DNA of 64,000 bases, taken from positions 310,001 through 374,000 of the forward strand of contig JAZGUH010000157.1 in NCBI GenBank assembly GCA_037893225.1. The letters run 5' to 3'. This document shows, one piece after another, positions 1 through 10,701 of the stretch. The stretch is from Hippasteria phrygiana. Lineage: Eukaryota; Echinodermata; Asteroidea; Valvatida; Goniasteridae. The notes under the pieces were generated by a model that did no database searches, was not told where the DNA came from, and saw only the letters and a list, made by a program, of their open reading frames with translations. Within the stretch, counting starts at the first letter, position 1, and every line of letters starts with the position of its first letter. Made by a program: the position numbers and the translations under genes.

Positions 1-378
1 ATAGACAAATAGGCAGTTATTGCATATTCTAGCATTCGTCAAATATGAGTATGGACAACAGGCGTCACACTGTGGACAACTGCAAGATAAAATATTTTTC
101 AGTAAAAAATGCATTTCTATTTTGTAAAGGTTCACATTGGATTGAAAAGGCAAAGGGTATTCACCCTAAAGAAGTGGAATACCATGTGCCAAAGGTAACA
201 AATGGGACTTTCGGCACTTGAGACAATCAGTAATCACTGTTCCCATCTTAAGTCCTCAAATATCTGGTCTTAGTTGTCTTTTACACCTCTTAGTTACCTT
301 TGTTTTTGAGAACCTTGTTTTGTGTTTCTTTTTGTCTTTGGTTTTATTGAGAGGGAAATTTTAATACCATGATTTCTG
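1..378. other. Intergenic, no gene seen
   Basis: No coding pattern, RNA gene or clear repeat is visible. It ends where the Penelope-like element begins. Confidence 0.5.
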
Positions 379-467
379 AGAGAGACTGGGATTGCGGGTA
401 ACACCATGTGAAATAAATCTCTTCTGGGAAGAAGTGTGGTTCTGAAAAGAACCCGGGTGAGTGTGTA

Positions 468-509
468 ACTCGACGTTTCGGACAGTGTGCTCTGTCCGTC
501 CTCAGGAGT
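468..509 (-). ncRNA. Hammerhead-ribozyme-like motif in Penelope-like element
   Basis: Read on the minus strand: CTGAGGA (505-499), a hairpin with GGACAG (497-492) pairing CTGTCC (485-480) around a 6-nt loop, then GAAACGTC (479-472). ACTC (509-506) can pair with GAGT (471-468) as stem I. This matches the hammerhead core CUGANGA...GAAA...GUC with a minimal ACGT stem III, as reported for Penelope-like elements, where dimers are thought to be the active form. One C (498) at the base of stem II is not accommodated by the ideal fold, so activity is uncertain. Confidence 0.45.
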
Positions 510-541
510 GTGAGTGATGTAATGCGGAGTTGCTGCAGCTT

Positions 542-1039
542 TTATGCCTTCTGGGTGCCTAGTCGGCCTGGTGTGACGACTGGATGCTGTTGTGTGCGTT
601 GGGGTGTGGCAGTAGCTTGTTGGGTGGCGTGGGTGTAGGATGTTTGGTACTTGAAGAGTTGGGACCAAATGTCGTTGATGTGGAATCCGATGTCTTGAGG
701 AACTGTGGCCCCTCTGATGCGTCTTGGGTGCCAGAATTTGACTGGGGCGATGATCTTAGCTTGGTTGATGCGGTGGTCTTGTTCGTGTGAGTGTTTGATG
801 ATTACTGACTTGTCTATTTCTCCTTTCCTGCCGTGTGCTTGGTGTTCCTTGAGTCTTGTGTTGAGGTCTCTGCCGGTTTCTCCGATGTATACCTTACCGC
901 ATTCACAGGGAATGCGGTAGACGCCCGCCTTGGTGTTTGGGTCTTGTTTGTCTTTGTGTGTTTGTCCATGATTTCTGTTATAACATTTCCTGTTTGGGCA
1001 CTTGCGCTGTTGGATATTGTTGAAATTCACAGTAAACAA
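542..1039 (-). pseudogene. GIY-YIG endonuclease domain of Penelope-like element (fragment)
   Basis: The frame reads about 165 residues. A Cys-rich linker (RKCPNRKC) is followed by GVYRIPCECGKVYIGETGR, the GIY and YIG strands, with the conserved Arg seven residues after YIG begins and a downstream RLKEH containing the catalytic-type Glu. In Penelope-like elements this nuclease follows the reverse transcriptase and nicks target DNA. Here there is no RT, and the frame opens without an ATG (ATT at 1039). It is therefore a fragment and not a gene. The tail after about residue 110 is Thr/Gln/His-rich and poorly conserved. Confidence 0.8.
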
Positions 1040-1119
1040 TTCCAGTATTTTTTACATGTAAATATTAACTGAGTAACCGTAAATGGACTGCGCGTTACAT
1101 TTTACGGGCAAACCCGTAA

Positions 1120-1189
1120 CAGTTTGAACATCTAACAAAAGAAAAACGGTGCACTAACAATGAACATCCATTGTTACTTGTTCACAGTG
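1120..1189. repeat. Possible CACTA-ended mini-element
   Basis: The left end CAGTTTGAACATCTAACAA and the reverse complement of the right end, CACTGTGAACAAGTAACAA, agree at most positions. The left end shares TGAACATCTAACAAAAGAAA with the palindrome at 26905-26995. A short hairpin (AACAATG...CATTGTT) lies inside. The ends are imperfect and no target duplication is obvious, so this is tentative. Confidence 0.3.
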
Positions 1190-2071
1190 TAAAGGGCCGC
1201 TCATTACGTGCAATTGCACGACCAATCAGAAATGAGGACATTTGTGTTCACAAAAGTCTGGTTAAACTGCAGTGTTTAATCCCAAAATACACTTTCTTGA
1301 CCATAATATGTGAAGAGACATCTTACGGGAAATTCCGTTAAAATGAGGGAAAATCTGTGCAGAAGTTACGGTCACCGTCATTTCCGGAGTCCGTAACTGA
1401 CCGTAATTTTACGGTTTTTCGTTGGCAACCCGTTTGACATTGAATTTACGGTAATAGGCATTTGTTTTTACAGTGTGAAATTGTTGAAATTTAATAAAAA
1501 TGAAATGGCACCTTTTTATAGTGTTTGAGCGGAAGGGTTTCCAGTGAGGATTGTTTTCGTCGGGGTACGTTTGTGCGTACCTTTATATGGTCTATGCAAA
1601 CTGCATGCAACACCACGATGAATATGTTCACTGCAATTTTTAAAGCTGCCTTACCTGTTTATTTTACAGAATATTTAACGGTCCCAGTCACAAATTTTTA
1701 ATGTCTTATGTTCAAGCACTTTTCAAAAAACTTATTATTTCATATTCCGTTTGTGATGCGCATTTGTAATGTGGTAATGTTTTTTGTATATATTTCTTTT
1801 TATAAGTGATCCTTCAAATGAGAGGAGAGACGTTGGCTGTTCCGATCAGACTGTCTCCCTGGCGACGACGCTGTAGTTGCAGTTGCGGGCCACGTGACCG
1901 ATCGATCACGAGCCAGTAGGCAGATTGCAGTCTGGAGAGGCTTTCTGTTTGCTGCCGTTGCGTCAAGAGCATCTCAGCGACGTTTGCTTAGCGTATAATG
2001 AATGATATCTACTCCCCCGTGCCACTGTAGTTTAATAGAGGCAGCATCGGAAGTAATACAATATGGAGCGT
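1190..2071. other. Non-coding, TTACGG-rich then unique
   Basis: 1190-1480 carries repeated TTACGG/CCGTAA words and ends with an ACAGTG-type terminus, suggesting an old MITE whose limits I cannot fix. 1480-2071 shows no gene. Confidence 0.3.
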
Positions 2072-2330
2072 TTTAGATTATCCCCCCCCCACCCAAAAAA
2101 AATATTAAATAAATAAAATAAAATAAAATAAAATAAAATAAAATAAAATAAAATAAAATAAAATATAATATAATAAAATAAAATAAAATAAAATAAAATC
2201 AAATCAAATCAAATCAAATCAAATCAAATCAAATCAAATCAAATCAAATCAAATCAAATCAAATCAAATAATTAATTAAATCAAATAAAATTTAAAAAAA
2301 ATATTAAAAAAATATAAAATTGGAGCACCT
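2072..2330. repeat. Compound microsatellite: C-run, (AAAAT)n, (AAATC)n
   Basis: A poly-C tract is followed by AAAAT pentamers to about 2195, then about 15 AAATC units to about 2270, then degenerate A/T sequence. The switch of pentamer suggests one point mutation in a unit that then spread. Confidence 0.9.
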
Positions 2331-3473
2331 TGTCAAATAGAAGTGTCTCCAACATTTTCAGTTTCAAAATGTATTTCTGCAAACAGGTGGACTATAGGGG
2401 TTGCGCAAACAAAGTGATGAAAGCGGTTTCGAGTAATTAAATCCTGCTTGTCCAAAAACCTAAATCCACAGTGCTGTTTGGAAAACAAATAGACTCGCAC
2501 TTTGGACGGTTGTGTGGGTAGATGTGCCACTTTACCCAACCATTTCCATGACAATGGCCTCTCAATTTGTCATCAGTAAATCTTGAAATCATATTTCCGC
2601 TTGACTCTTGTATCTATGTCGCCGCAGATGTGTGTGCACGAACCATAATAGTTGGGTTATATTGGTTTCAGACTGGACGTGTTTTGGATGTCCTAATGTT
2701 CTGCTAAAATTTTGAGGGTTCCCGTTTTAAGTACCGGTAATTCTCTGCTATAGGTTCTCATTCAGTTCTGGTTCATAATAATGCACATATAAAATACACT
2801 AGAAACAATAAATATCAAAAATACCAAACTAAACACGAATATATGAAATATCATAAATAGAGCAAAGAAAGACGTATATAGGCCTACTAATCTAAAGAGT
2901 ACACAAAAACTCATTACACTCACCAAAAAAATCCCCCGAGTTTTACAAGATTGCTAGTTCTTTAATCTTTTCGGCACTTCTATTTTTGATTTCATTTTAC
3001 AAAAACCAGTCCACCTTTTAGTAACATTTGCGATACACTTGTTGAATCTAAAACTGAAATTTCCCCCGGAATTGAATACGAGACAGATTACCCTATTTAA
3101 AAAAGGAGAATTGGCACATCTTCTTGCCATATTCAAAGATTTAATACACATTGCTTACCACACTAGAATTTAGTATCGATACAAGTGTCTGGAAAAACTG
3201 CAACGCAAGGGTTTTCGTATCATCTGGTCTTACGAATTTTGTGCCAATCGGTCTTCTAGCGAAATATGTTCCGTACTCAATATTCACCCTCTTTCCCAGC
3301 GGAGAGAGCAGTTGTGTTTTAGTTTTGGTAAATCATTGCTTGCATCCCGAAAATTCAGAGACTGGCTGCCTCTCATTAGGAAAAATGGTTTGAGGAATAA
3401 CGACCACCTGAGCACAATACGTTGTAGGACAAATATGTATAAATGCAGTTCCATTTCCTACTTAACCGAGTTG
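2331..3473. other. Intergenic, no gene seen
   Basis: Only short open frames without codon pattern are present. No repeat structure was recognised. Confidence 0.4.
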
Positions 3474-3477
3474 TTAA

Positions 3478-3966
3478 TGGTAGTGTACACGATTGGTAAT
3501 CCTCCAATTTTATTTTACTGAATTATTACGAAATACCTTACTAGACTGTAAGTTATCAGTAGTCTCAATCATCCTGTGAAATTAAATGGCACAAGGTGTG
3601 CTGTCGTTGTCAAGAAAAGTGGAAGTATATATCGTTTTCCAACGATTTCCAGCTGGAAATCGTTGGAAATCTGCCCTGTAGCCTTTAGTTAAGGCGCGCG
3701 TGGCTACACGGACGAGTGGCGCGCCCGGACATGTTGTTGGCATTCGGGGCGCGTCACGCGCCCGTAGCTAGCCACGCGCGCCTTGACTAAAGGCTATCAA
3801 CCGCCCGACGGTTGAAAACGAGCGCCGTTTTTCTCTCGTTTTTTCCCGCCACCCAACAACGCAAAACTTTGAACAGGTGAGTGGAACGATATTTCCTATA
3901 AAATACTAACCCCCAAATCCGCCCATTCCTGAAAATTGCAACAGTGACCAATCATGTACACTGCCT
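3478..3966 (+). mobile_element. TTAA-flanked MITE, copy 1 (long form with hairpin)
   Basis: It is bounded by TTAA at 3474-3477 and 3967-3970. The left terminus TGGTAGTGTACACGATTGGT and the reverse complement of the right terminus, AGGCAGTGTACATGATTGGT, are inverted repeats. Related copies lie at 47369-47688 and 52790-53350. Inside is a perfect 24-bp palindrome centred on TTTCCAGCTGGAAA near 3650, shared with copy 2, and a GC-rich hairpin at 3679-3796. No protein is encoded. TTAA targets are typical of piggyBac and Kolobok transposases. Which of these mobilises the family is not visible. Confidence 0.7.
3679..3796. repeat. GC-rich inverted repeat (hairpin) inside MITE copy 1
   Basis: The left arm begins TAGCCTTTAGTTAAGGCGCG and the reverse complement of the right arm begins TAGCCTTTAGTCAAGGCGCG. 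The first 28 of 29 positions match, and looser GGCGCGCCC pairing continues inward. Copy 2 of the family keeps only a remnant of one arm. Confidence 0.85.
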
Positions 3967-3970
3967 TTAA

Positions 3971-5429
3971 ACAAAGACATGTGACCCCGGTTTCCAGATT
4001 AGACACTTTTTACTATAATAGCTCTTATTTTGGTATTTGTTTAATCAATTTAAGTCAAAATTCTTTCTAGGTGTCTTTTTTTCATAAAAGTCCAGTGGTT
4101 ATGTGTTTGCTTTTTGTGTGGTTGAAGTTGTAATTTGGCCTCTTTATTGTTAATATTTTTTAATTATTCAAGTAACTTGTATAATGTAACTTTTAATCGT
4201 AAGTATATAATTTTTATGGATTTTTGTGTATGATTGTGCTCCACCGTGCAATTTAGCATACGGGCTACGTAGACGAGTTGGAAAAATAAACCAGTAATAA
4301 TAATAGGAGCTGTATCAGTTGGGATCATAAAAAGTAGTATTTATATGAAAGATATAATCTAGCACCATAATTCAAACAAAATATAATGATGATGGTGATA
4401 CAGAAGAGTATATCAAGTAGTCATAAAAAAACTGTTTGGAACGGTTACATTATTATCTTTACTAAATTTGAAGTGCTGCCGAGTGTTTTTGATATCCCGT
4501 CAGTTTTCATCGTCTGTTTCATTTCTGCAGTGTTTGCTTTTGCCTTTCAGCCATATGCTTCTAATGTTGATAATTACCCCATGAAAATCAATGTCTTCTG
4601 TCTTTCAGTCATTGGCGTTGAATATTATAGATTTTACTGAGCTAGCCAGACATGTTGACTATGCTTGAAATTTCGTCTGTAATGCCTGTTTAAGCATCAA
4701 GCTATCTCCGATTCTGTGCTTTTCAGTAAAATTTACAAATGAATGTTAATGAAAAAAATTCATCAAATTGCCGTTAACAATTTTGAAAATCCTTTTTTCC
4801 GTCTTCATATTGTCCTTTTTTAAACTTAGACAGTAATAATATAGGCTTATAATTTAAAAAAGATAGAGAGGGAATGTTTGTTTTCGTTTGAACACTAACA
4901 ATACAAATTCCAAATGTAGAAAGTTTCGCTTGCATGTCCTATAAGTCTGCTACATTAATTTGTATAATATCGGCACAAAACAATATCTAAAGTATACGTT
5001 TAACAACCACAGCGAATACAACATGATTTTATGCACATTTTAATATTTTTCCATCGTGTGACTGAACATTATCATTCCACTAGTGTGTTCGGAGGATTGA
5101 ATCAGATAAAGATTTATGTTTAGATCCCTTCCATTGCATATTTACTCTTGAGAATAATTCATGTAAAAACCACATCGAGAAGCGAGAATTCTATTTGATT
5201 ATTAAAATGAATTAAATTGTTGTTACTATATTTATAAAAATATCCCACAGTTTGCAGACAATGAATAGGAAATGAAAAATACCACTTTAAATCAATACGA
5301 TGGTGTGAAAGCACTGTAAACATTGCTATTGCAAAATATTTGTCAACAAGCGATTCTGAAGAGAACTCTGCAAAAGAAAGTGACGACACCAACGCCAAGC
5401 CTAATTTCAAAAACTTCAAACTTCTCCAT
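3971..5429. other. Non-coding, AT-rich
   Basis: No gene. Around 4080-4310 an AT-rich tract ending in AATAAACCAGTAATAATAAT resembles a retroelement 3' tail, but no coding remnant supports this. Confidence 0.3.
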
Positions 5430-5590
5430 AAGTATTTTCAAAGTGAACAAATAAACTGGCAGAAGCGGGATTCGAACCTGCGACCTCCGGGTTACCGTAC
5501 CGGCGCTCTGTATACCAACTGAGCTATCTTGCCCTATGTTGTCGGTCTCCCAAAAAATTGTCAGTATCTTTGTTCGGGTGGGCGCTATAG
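5430..5590 (-). repeat. tRNA-derived repeat, single copy
   Basis: The minus strand matches the 313-bp unit of the 43585-44438 array on both sides of the tRNA-like core (5457-5533). The flanks match too, so the whole unit and not just a tRNA has been copied. Confidence 0.75.
5457..5533 (-). tRNA. tRNA-like sequence (probable pseudo-tRNA, Thr-GGT by position)
   Basis: GGCAAGA/TCTGCC acceptor arms, D arm GCTC/GAGC, anticodon arm CCGG/CCGG and T arm GCAGG TTCGAAT CCCGC are recognisable. The A box TAGCTCAGTTGG and the B box GGTTCGAATCC are perfect. The D loop has four extra bases relative to the array copies. Base 33 is C, not T, and the closing pair of the anticodon stem is mismatched, so it is more likely a SINE head than a working tRNA. 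Confidence 0.4.
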
Positions 5591-5746
5591 TAAGTAGGCC
5601 TAGTTAGTAAATTATTCCAAGGGAATATTTAGCCTCAAAGCTCTTCCAACGGAAGATGATAATTCTCCTTTTATTAAATGAAAAACAAACTGTAGAGAAA
5701 TGGAAGAATCAATCAGAGCAAGAGTAACACGGCGACTCAGGTCGGC

Positions 5747-5933
5747 ATATGATGCACGATATGGGGCAGAGGGAACCCCCCCCCCCCCTCTTTTGTGTTG
5801 GTCATTGGGTTCGTGGAATCTCAGGAATTCTTTTCAGATGTCTGGGGGATGTGTTAAGTAACAATAGTCTGGAAAGTGTTTAGGGTATAGGGACAAAAGG
5901 GGGTACCCCTCTGCCCCATATCGTGCTGGGTAT
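5747..5933 (+). mobile_element. MITE with GCACGATATGGGGCAGAGGG termini, copy 1
   Basis: The 20-bp word GCACGATATGGGGCAGAGGG starts at 5754 and its reverse complement ends at 5926. The interior is non-coding. A shorter, opposite-orientation relative lies at 14494-14627. Confidence 0.75.
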
Positions 5934-8083
5934 ACGAATCGGTTAACCAATGAAAACACGGATGCTTGCAAACATGCCGGATGGAATGAACGATTTATCT
6001 TCATATCATGACTGTTCTTTTATGGTTTTTGTATTGTATATTTCAATGACGATGTAAAAAAATAAACGAGTAACCAACACTCTGAACTACGGTCACTGAT
6101 ATCCACAGAAAACATGGAATTTATGTCTTTTGTATGTATTTAGTGTATTTTTAAAATGTATTTATGTATTTGTTTCTGGTCACGACACAAAGGAATCCCC
6201 GGTAAGCATATCGCATTGTAGCTCGAAACCCTAATTTTTTTTAGAACAGACGATGACGTAGTACATTGCATTGAGTTTTATACATCGGAGGAAAACCTCA
6301 GAATAACATTCAGTGAGAAAGCCCGTGTATTCAGGTAATGGCTAAAAACCATTCAACTCGTTGGTCCACACAGGATTCAAACCCGGGTCACAGAGGTGAA
6401 AGGTCAGAAAAGTACTACCGGTACTGCATGCACCAACACCAACTACATCATCATTCGGGTTATATACCTTGTTTTCACTCACTAAAACGAGATCATTCTT
6501 GATGAAGATTTCATTCAAATTTAATTCAGTGCCGGTAATTTACATAACACTGAAATATCTCATGTTTAAATCGGTTCATTTAGCTCTATGCACAATCTAC
6601 GAAAGACACTTGTCGAACTTTACGCCAGCATGGAGTAATATAAGCTAACAGAATTCTGTCAGGTGTTAAATCAAGGCTAAATGAGCAACTCCAACGGTTT
6701 TGAAAAGATTGGGATCTTTGAAAAGTATTAGAATTAAATATTATTGTGTTCTGATATCAATATATAATAAATTACTTATTCATTACAAAATCATGTTTGT
6801 TTTGCGTCTCAATGTTGTGTTATTTTGCAAGAAATTATTACCATTTTCTATCGAGCTTATAAGAAATTTCCACAAATTGGCCGCTGGTGGCGCTGTTGAG
6901 AAATGAAAAAGAATGACGTAGTACCGGAGAAAGCCGCATGCGATGTTATGTGCATGTGTACGTGTCGCGTTGTTGCATGCTCACCGGTAAAATGAATTTT
7001 TATTAGATGTAAATGAGCTTTGACGTCCGCTCCTTTTCACGAAACTGGAATAGACTCGCGGAAAGAAAGGCAACTAAAATGCATAAAAACCGGCGTCAAA
7101 GATGGGGATCTTGACAAGTGTTTGTTTTATTTGACATATAGCTCTTCTTAATTAAATCGAAACATAAGGAAAGTTGGGAATCGTTGGAGTTGCTCTTTAA
7201 AGTTGCACACTATTCCAGTACCTCTCGGCTGTTTCCGATGAGTAATTGGAATACTAAAGAAAAAACTGCGTGCGTGTTCCTTTAAACAAAGGTAACACCC
7301 CCCCCCCCCCCCCAAAAAAAAAATTAAATAAAAAAACAAAAACAAGAAGAGAAAATTAGATTGCAAAGGCGAAACGCACGACGGTGAGATTATTCAACGA
7401 ATTATTGGGAGGGCTGTCATTGCCGTCCCCTCCCCTAAAATACTGGCGGGACGTGTCCCTCCCTCCCCCACCCCCCCCCCCCCCCTCCCGGATCGCCGTC
7501 CATGCTTACACCCGAGCATGGTCCGGTTCTTCATCAGTCAAAAGGTATCTACCCACTGCATGGTACCCGCCTATAAAGTTGTGCGGAAAGTGCCGATGTT
7601 TACGTAAACGGCATGGAAATACTTTTTTTTTTTCATGAGCAAGATTATAAACCTTTGGTAAATTGTCGGTCATCTACATAGGGAAGCTTAAAGTGACCAC
7701 CTATATTTCCACGTTTGCGAATGACTGAAAAGTCACATATCTAAGATATCTTTTTCACTTCTTTAGTATTTGAGGTTTCCGTCATTTCATGTTAATTTAT
7801 CTTGGAAACAGGAAACGTGACTGTACAATAAATTAGAATGAAGTCTTTCTATGACAATACTGTCTAAGATGGCACAGGTAGAGGTGAGAAAGGGACCCCC
7901 CTTGTGTGAACATCCCCCTTGCCCCCCGTGGAAAATTGGAATAAATTATATTTTTCTTATAGAATTTCAGGTGATGACGCATAAACGTTTGTGTAAAGGC
8001 TATTGAAATCGCCGCCCATTAACAAATGCATCCTTCCTCTCCCTCTTTTAATATAATTTGTGGGGCCCCTAATACGAGAATTG
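5934..8083. other. Non-coding with C-runs
   Basis: No gene recognised. Poly-C tracts occur near 7299-7313 and 7468-7486. A T-arm-like CACAGGATTCAAACCCGGGT near 6369 could be a decayed tRNA-derived repeat, but no other arm is recognisable. Confidence 0.3.
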
Positions 8084-8087
8084 TTAA

Positions 8088-9032
8088 AGGAACCATGCTT
8101 CTCAAATTGACCGGATCTCATTATATTTCATAAATACATTCATTTATATGTATTAAATGTGAATTAAAAGCCAAACTGGTTTAAGCGAAGTTTTAGTGTG
8201 ATTATTTGCCGCTCAAAAATTGACCCCCCTTTTTGAAATTTGTTGAGACTCAAATTGAGGGCGCTGTTCGTGACGTAGACCGAGGCACCGAAATTCATGG
8301 ATCGACTCGATAGTCTGGACCCGGCCCGTATACACACACTAGGTCTACACGTGCAATTTCGTAAGTTGCAACAACAACTAACATCGAACTTACCCTGATT
8401 TTCTCCCTTTTAGCGAAGGCTCCTCGGGGAATGGGCCGTTTAACTGCTTTCGCCTTTATCTTACTCACATCTGGGAACTTTGTTGGGATGGCAGTGGACT
8501 TGAGCATATTTTTAATGGTCATCCCAAAGGATTTGAAAATACCAGTATCGAAACACAACGGCTCAAAGTGGTCGCTACATAACGCTGAAAAGCTGCTGGG
8601 CCGGACCTCTTTGCTCTTGTCACCTTCACTTTCGCCGTCCGAATTCTCCGATATTTCGCTTCATTTGGAAATATATGAAGGCTTACTCCACCCGTCGTTG
8701 TTTTGCTGCACCCAGCAGCCACACACCTTGTCGGCATGGCCGAAAAACCACTATATTTTGCTTAGATTTTGGACGAAGAATTTTCGCCGTACAATGAACA
8801 CACAATGCATACCTGCGATGAATGGGTAATGTGCCTCGATCTACGTCACACACTTATGTTAATGAGGGTCCCACTCAGGGGGCGGAGTAGCTTGGACAAA
8901 CATTTTCAAAAATTGTTTTCTCATATTTAATCTGGGAAATAATTGTCTCTGGACACAAAATATCATTGTCAAGATAATACTTTATTGTTTTAAGCAGGAA
9001 TAATGCAATATAAATCCTATATCATGTTTCCT
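8088..9032 (-). mobile_element. TTAA-flanked THAP element, copy 1 (non-autonomous)
   Basis: TTAA occurs at 8084-8087 and 9033-9036. The termini AGGAACCATGCTT and (reverse complement of the right end) AGGAAACATGATA are inverted repeats. A second copy at 21203-22707 has the same ends and interior. The only coding content is a THAP zinc-finger exon. A TTAA target plus a THAP domain fits the Kolobok superfamily (inference). The catalytic part is absent, so movement would need a transposase supplied from elsewhere. Confidence 0.75.
8370..8737 (-). pseudogene. THAP DNA-binding domain of a transposase, interrupted
   Basis: An ATG at 8737 in good context starts MPTRCVAAGCSKTT, the first Cys pair of a C2CH THAP finger. 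After KVKVTRA a 28-nt stretch (8585-8612), ending TTTTCAG in sense direction, breaks the frame. Beyond it the domain resumes with a CSDHFEP-type Cys-His pair, FDTGIFKS, and a TAIPTKFP motif equivalent to the family's AVPTIF box. The exon then runs to a GTAAGT donor-like site near 8392. Copy 2 lacks exactly this 28-nt piece, so it may be an intron remnant. No catalytic domain follows. Confidence 0.7.
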
Positions 9033-9036
9033 TTAA

Positions 9037-10701
9037 ATTTGGTCCCGAATGTGGGTTAACAAAATTATTTCCCCTTAAAAATAGTCCTGCCTCTCTGCCA
9101 CTGGGTAAGTAATGCTAGTTTTAATGCATGCATTTGGAGTTTAAGTGTTTTAGCCGAGAACTACAAGAAAAAAACAGCTTCACCTTTGAGCGAAGCCCCC
9201 CCCCCCCCCCCCCCCCCCCTTTCAAAGAAGCAGCAACCACAGCGCCATACCCAGCATAAACACTCAGTATTTCTCCATTACTCATTTTAACTCCCGCTTT
9301 TTCGAGTGTGATTTTGCATAATGCACTTGAAGCGACCAAAGGGCTTTCCCATTGTGTGCACTGCGCTTTGAATTGTCGTCGTTTTGAGCAGGGAGAATTT
9401 TAAGGGTAAAAGATTGAGGATTTTTTCATTTCAATCTAAAGTACGGTCATCTTTTAACTTTCTGCTTTCATTTTGGCCTTTTTAAAGTAAAAGAGTGCAA
9501 TGCGGGTACTCCAAAGATATCGGCAGCATGGCACAAGTTTGAACCGAAATAGGGGAAACTCTGGCCCATATATACCCCTGTCATGCTACTGGGGGAAGTT
9601 GTGTAAAACTGCTTAAATGTCTCATGGAATGAAATTGTAGATACTTAGGCTACACCCACCATACATCCAATTTGCATCACTCTTAAATCTTTGCTTTGCC
9701 AGTCTGAAGACATTTTTTTGTCCATTTTAGCAATCGCTTTAATTTTACAAATGACCGCAGGGGGAAACTTCAGTATCAAAACTGATCTATGTATGCTTTT
9801 TTTTTACTTTTCAAATAGTAAATTCTTTGAATGTTTGCTTGTATGCTTCATTTTAGTGATTTGCTTTGTGGCCAGTCAGTAAACACATTTTTGCGTACGA
9901 AAACGATTAAAATTAAGTCAAGATTGTTTACGTCAAGTGCCTAAACTTTAACAACAGCGACCTTACTTGCCATGGAACAGCTTGAAATTTTTTGAATGAA
10001 ACAGAACACTTGATCCTGATTTCAAGTTCGAGGGGGAATTCCTTTAGTCTTACTCAGTTCAGATATCTTTGAAAATGCTTTTCATTTTGAAGCTAGGTGT
10101 GCCCGGGCACAATTAATTTTTCCAAAATTAGCAGTTATAGACTTTCGCGCATTACACAACAAAGCAAATTATAATTTTCCCTCGACTTCAGTAGGGTTAA
10201 ATATTCAACGGAGAGTGTGTGTGTGTTATAATTCCACCGGCTTGCAGTTGCTGCCACCAGTTGCCATGACACCTGGTTAATAATTGCTTTTTTTCGGTGT
10301 ACATGGTCTGTACTTTCCAAAGAAGGCTTCGTGCCGGGGATGATTAATATTTAGAAGCCACAGACTCCAACAAAACGGTATACAACACTCGCACTGTGAA
10401 AACAAGCTGGTGGTGTTTGTAATATGATCTTTAAGTTGGCAAGGTTAACAATGTTGGGAAATGTGAATTTTCATGTTTGTTTATGTTTTCATTTTTCATG
10501 TTTTTCATCCGTGTAATGTATATTTTACAACCGTAGGGCCTATACTATGCTAGAATACTCAGACTTTCCTTCAGTGCACATGCTTTTCATTTTCAAATCT
10601 TTTCTCTATGTTGAATATACCGTGCAAGTTTCACCTTTCAATTATCACGTTTTTGTCACATTTTGCGTCAACGTCTTGGCGCCATTTAGTCTGTTTGAAC
10701 C
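9037..10701. other. Intergenic, no gene seen
   Basis: It contains a long C-run at about 9197-9219 and a short (GT)n near 10218. No coding or repeat structure was recognised otherwise. Confidence 0.4.

Larger units (their letters stand above)
379..1039 (-). mobile_element. 5'-truncated Penelope-like retroelement (3' end only)
   Basis: On the minus strand this segment holds the C-terminal GIY-YIG nuclease part of a Penelope-like element, then a hammerhead-like motif, then a 3' tail ending in CACATGGTGTTACCCGCAAT plus a CTCTCTC stretch. The same tail recurs at 39315-39415, which supports placing the 3' boundary near 379. The reverse transcriptase that should lie upstream (above 1039) is missing, because unrelated TTACGG-rich sequence starts near 1028. 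The order nuclease, ribozyme-like motif, terminus is what the family predicts. The 5' boundary is inferred from loss of coding sense. Confidence 0.75.
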
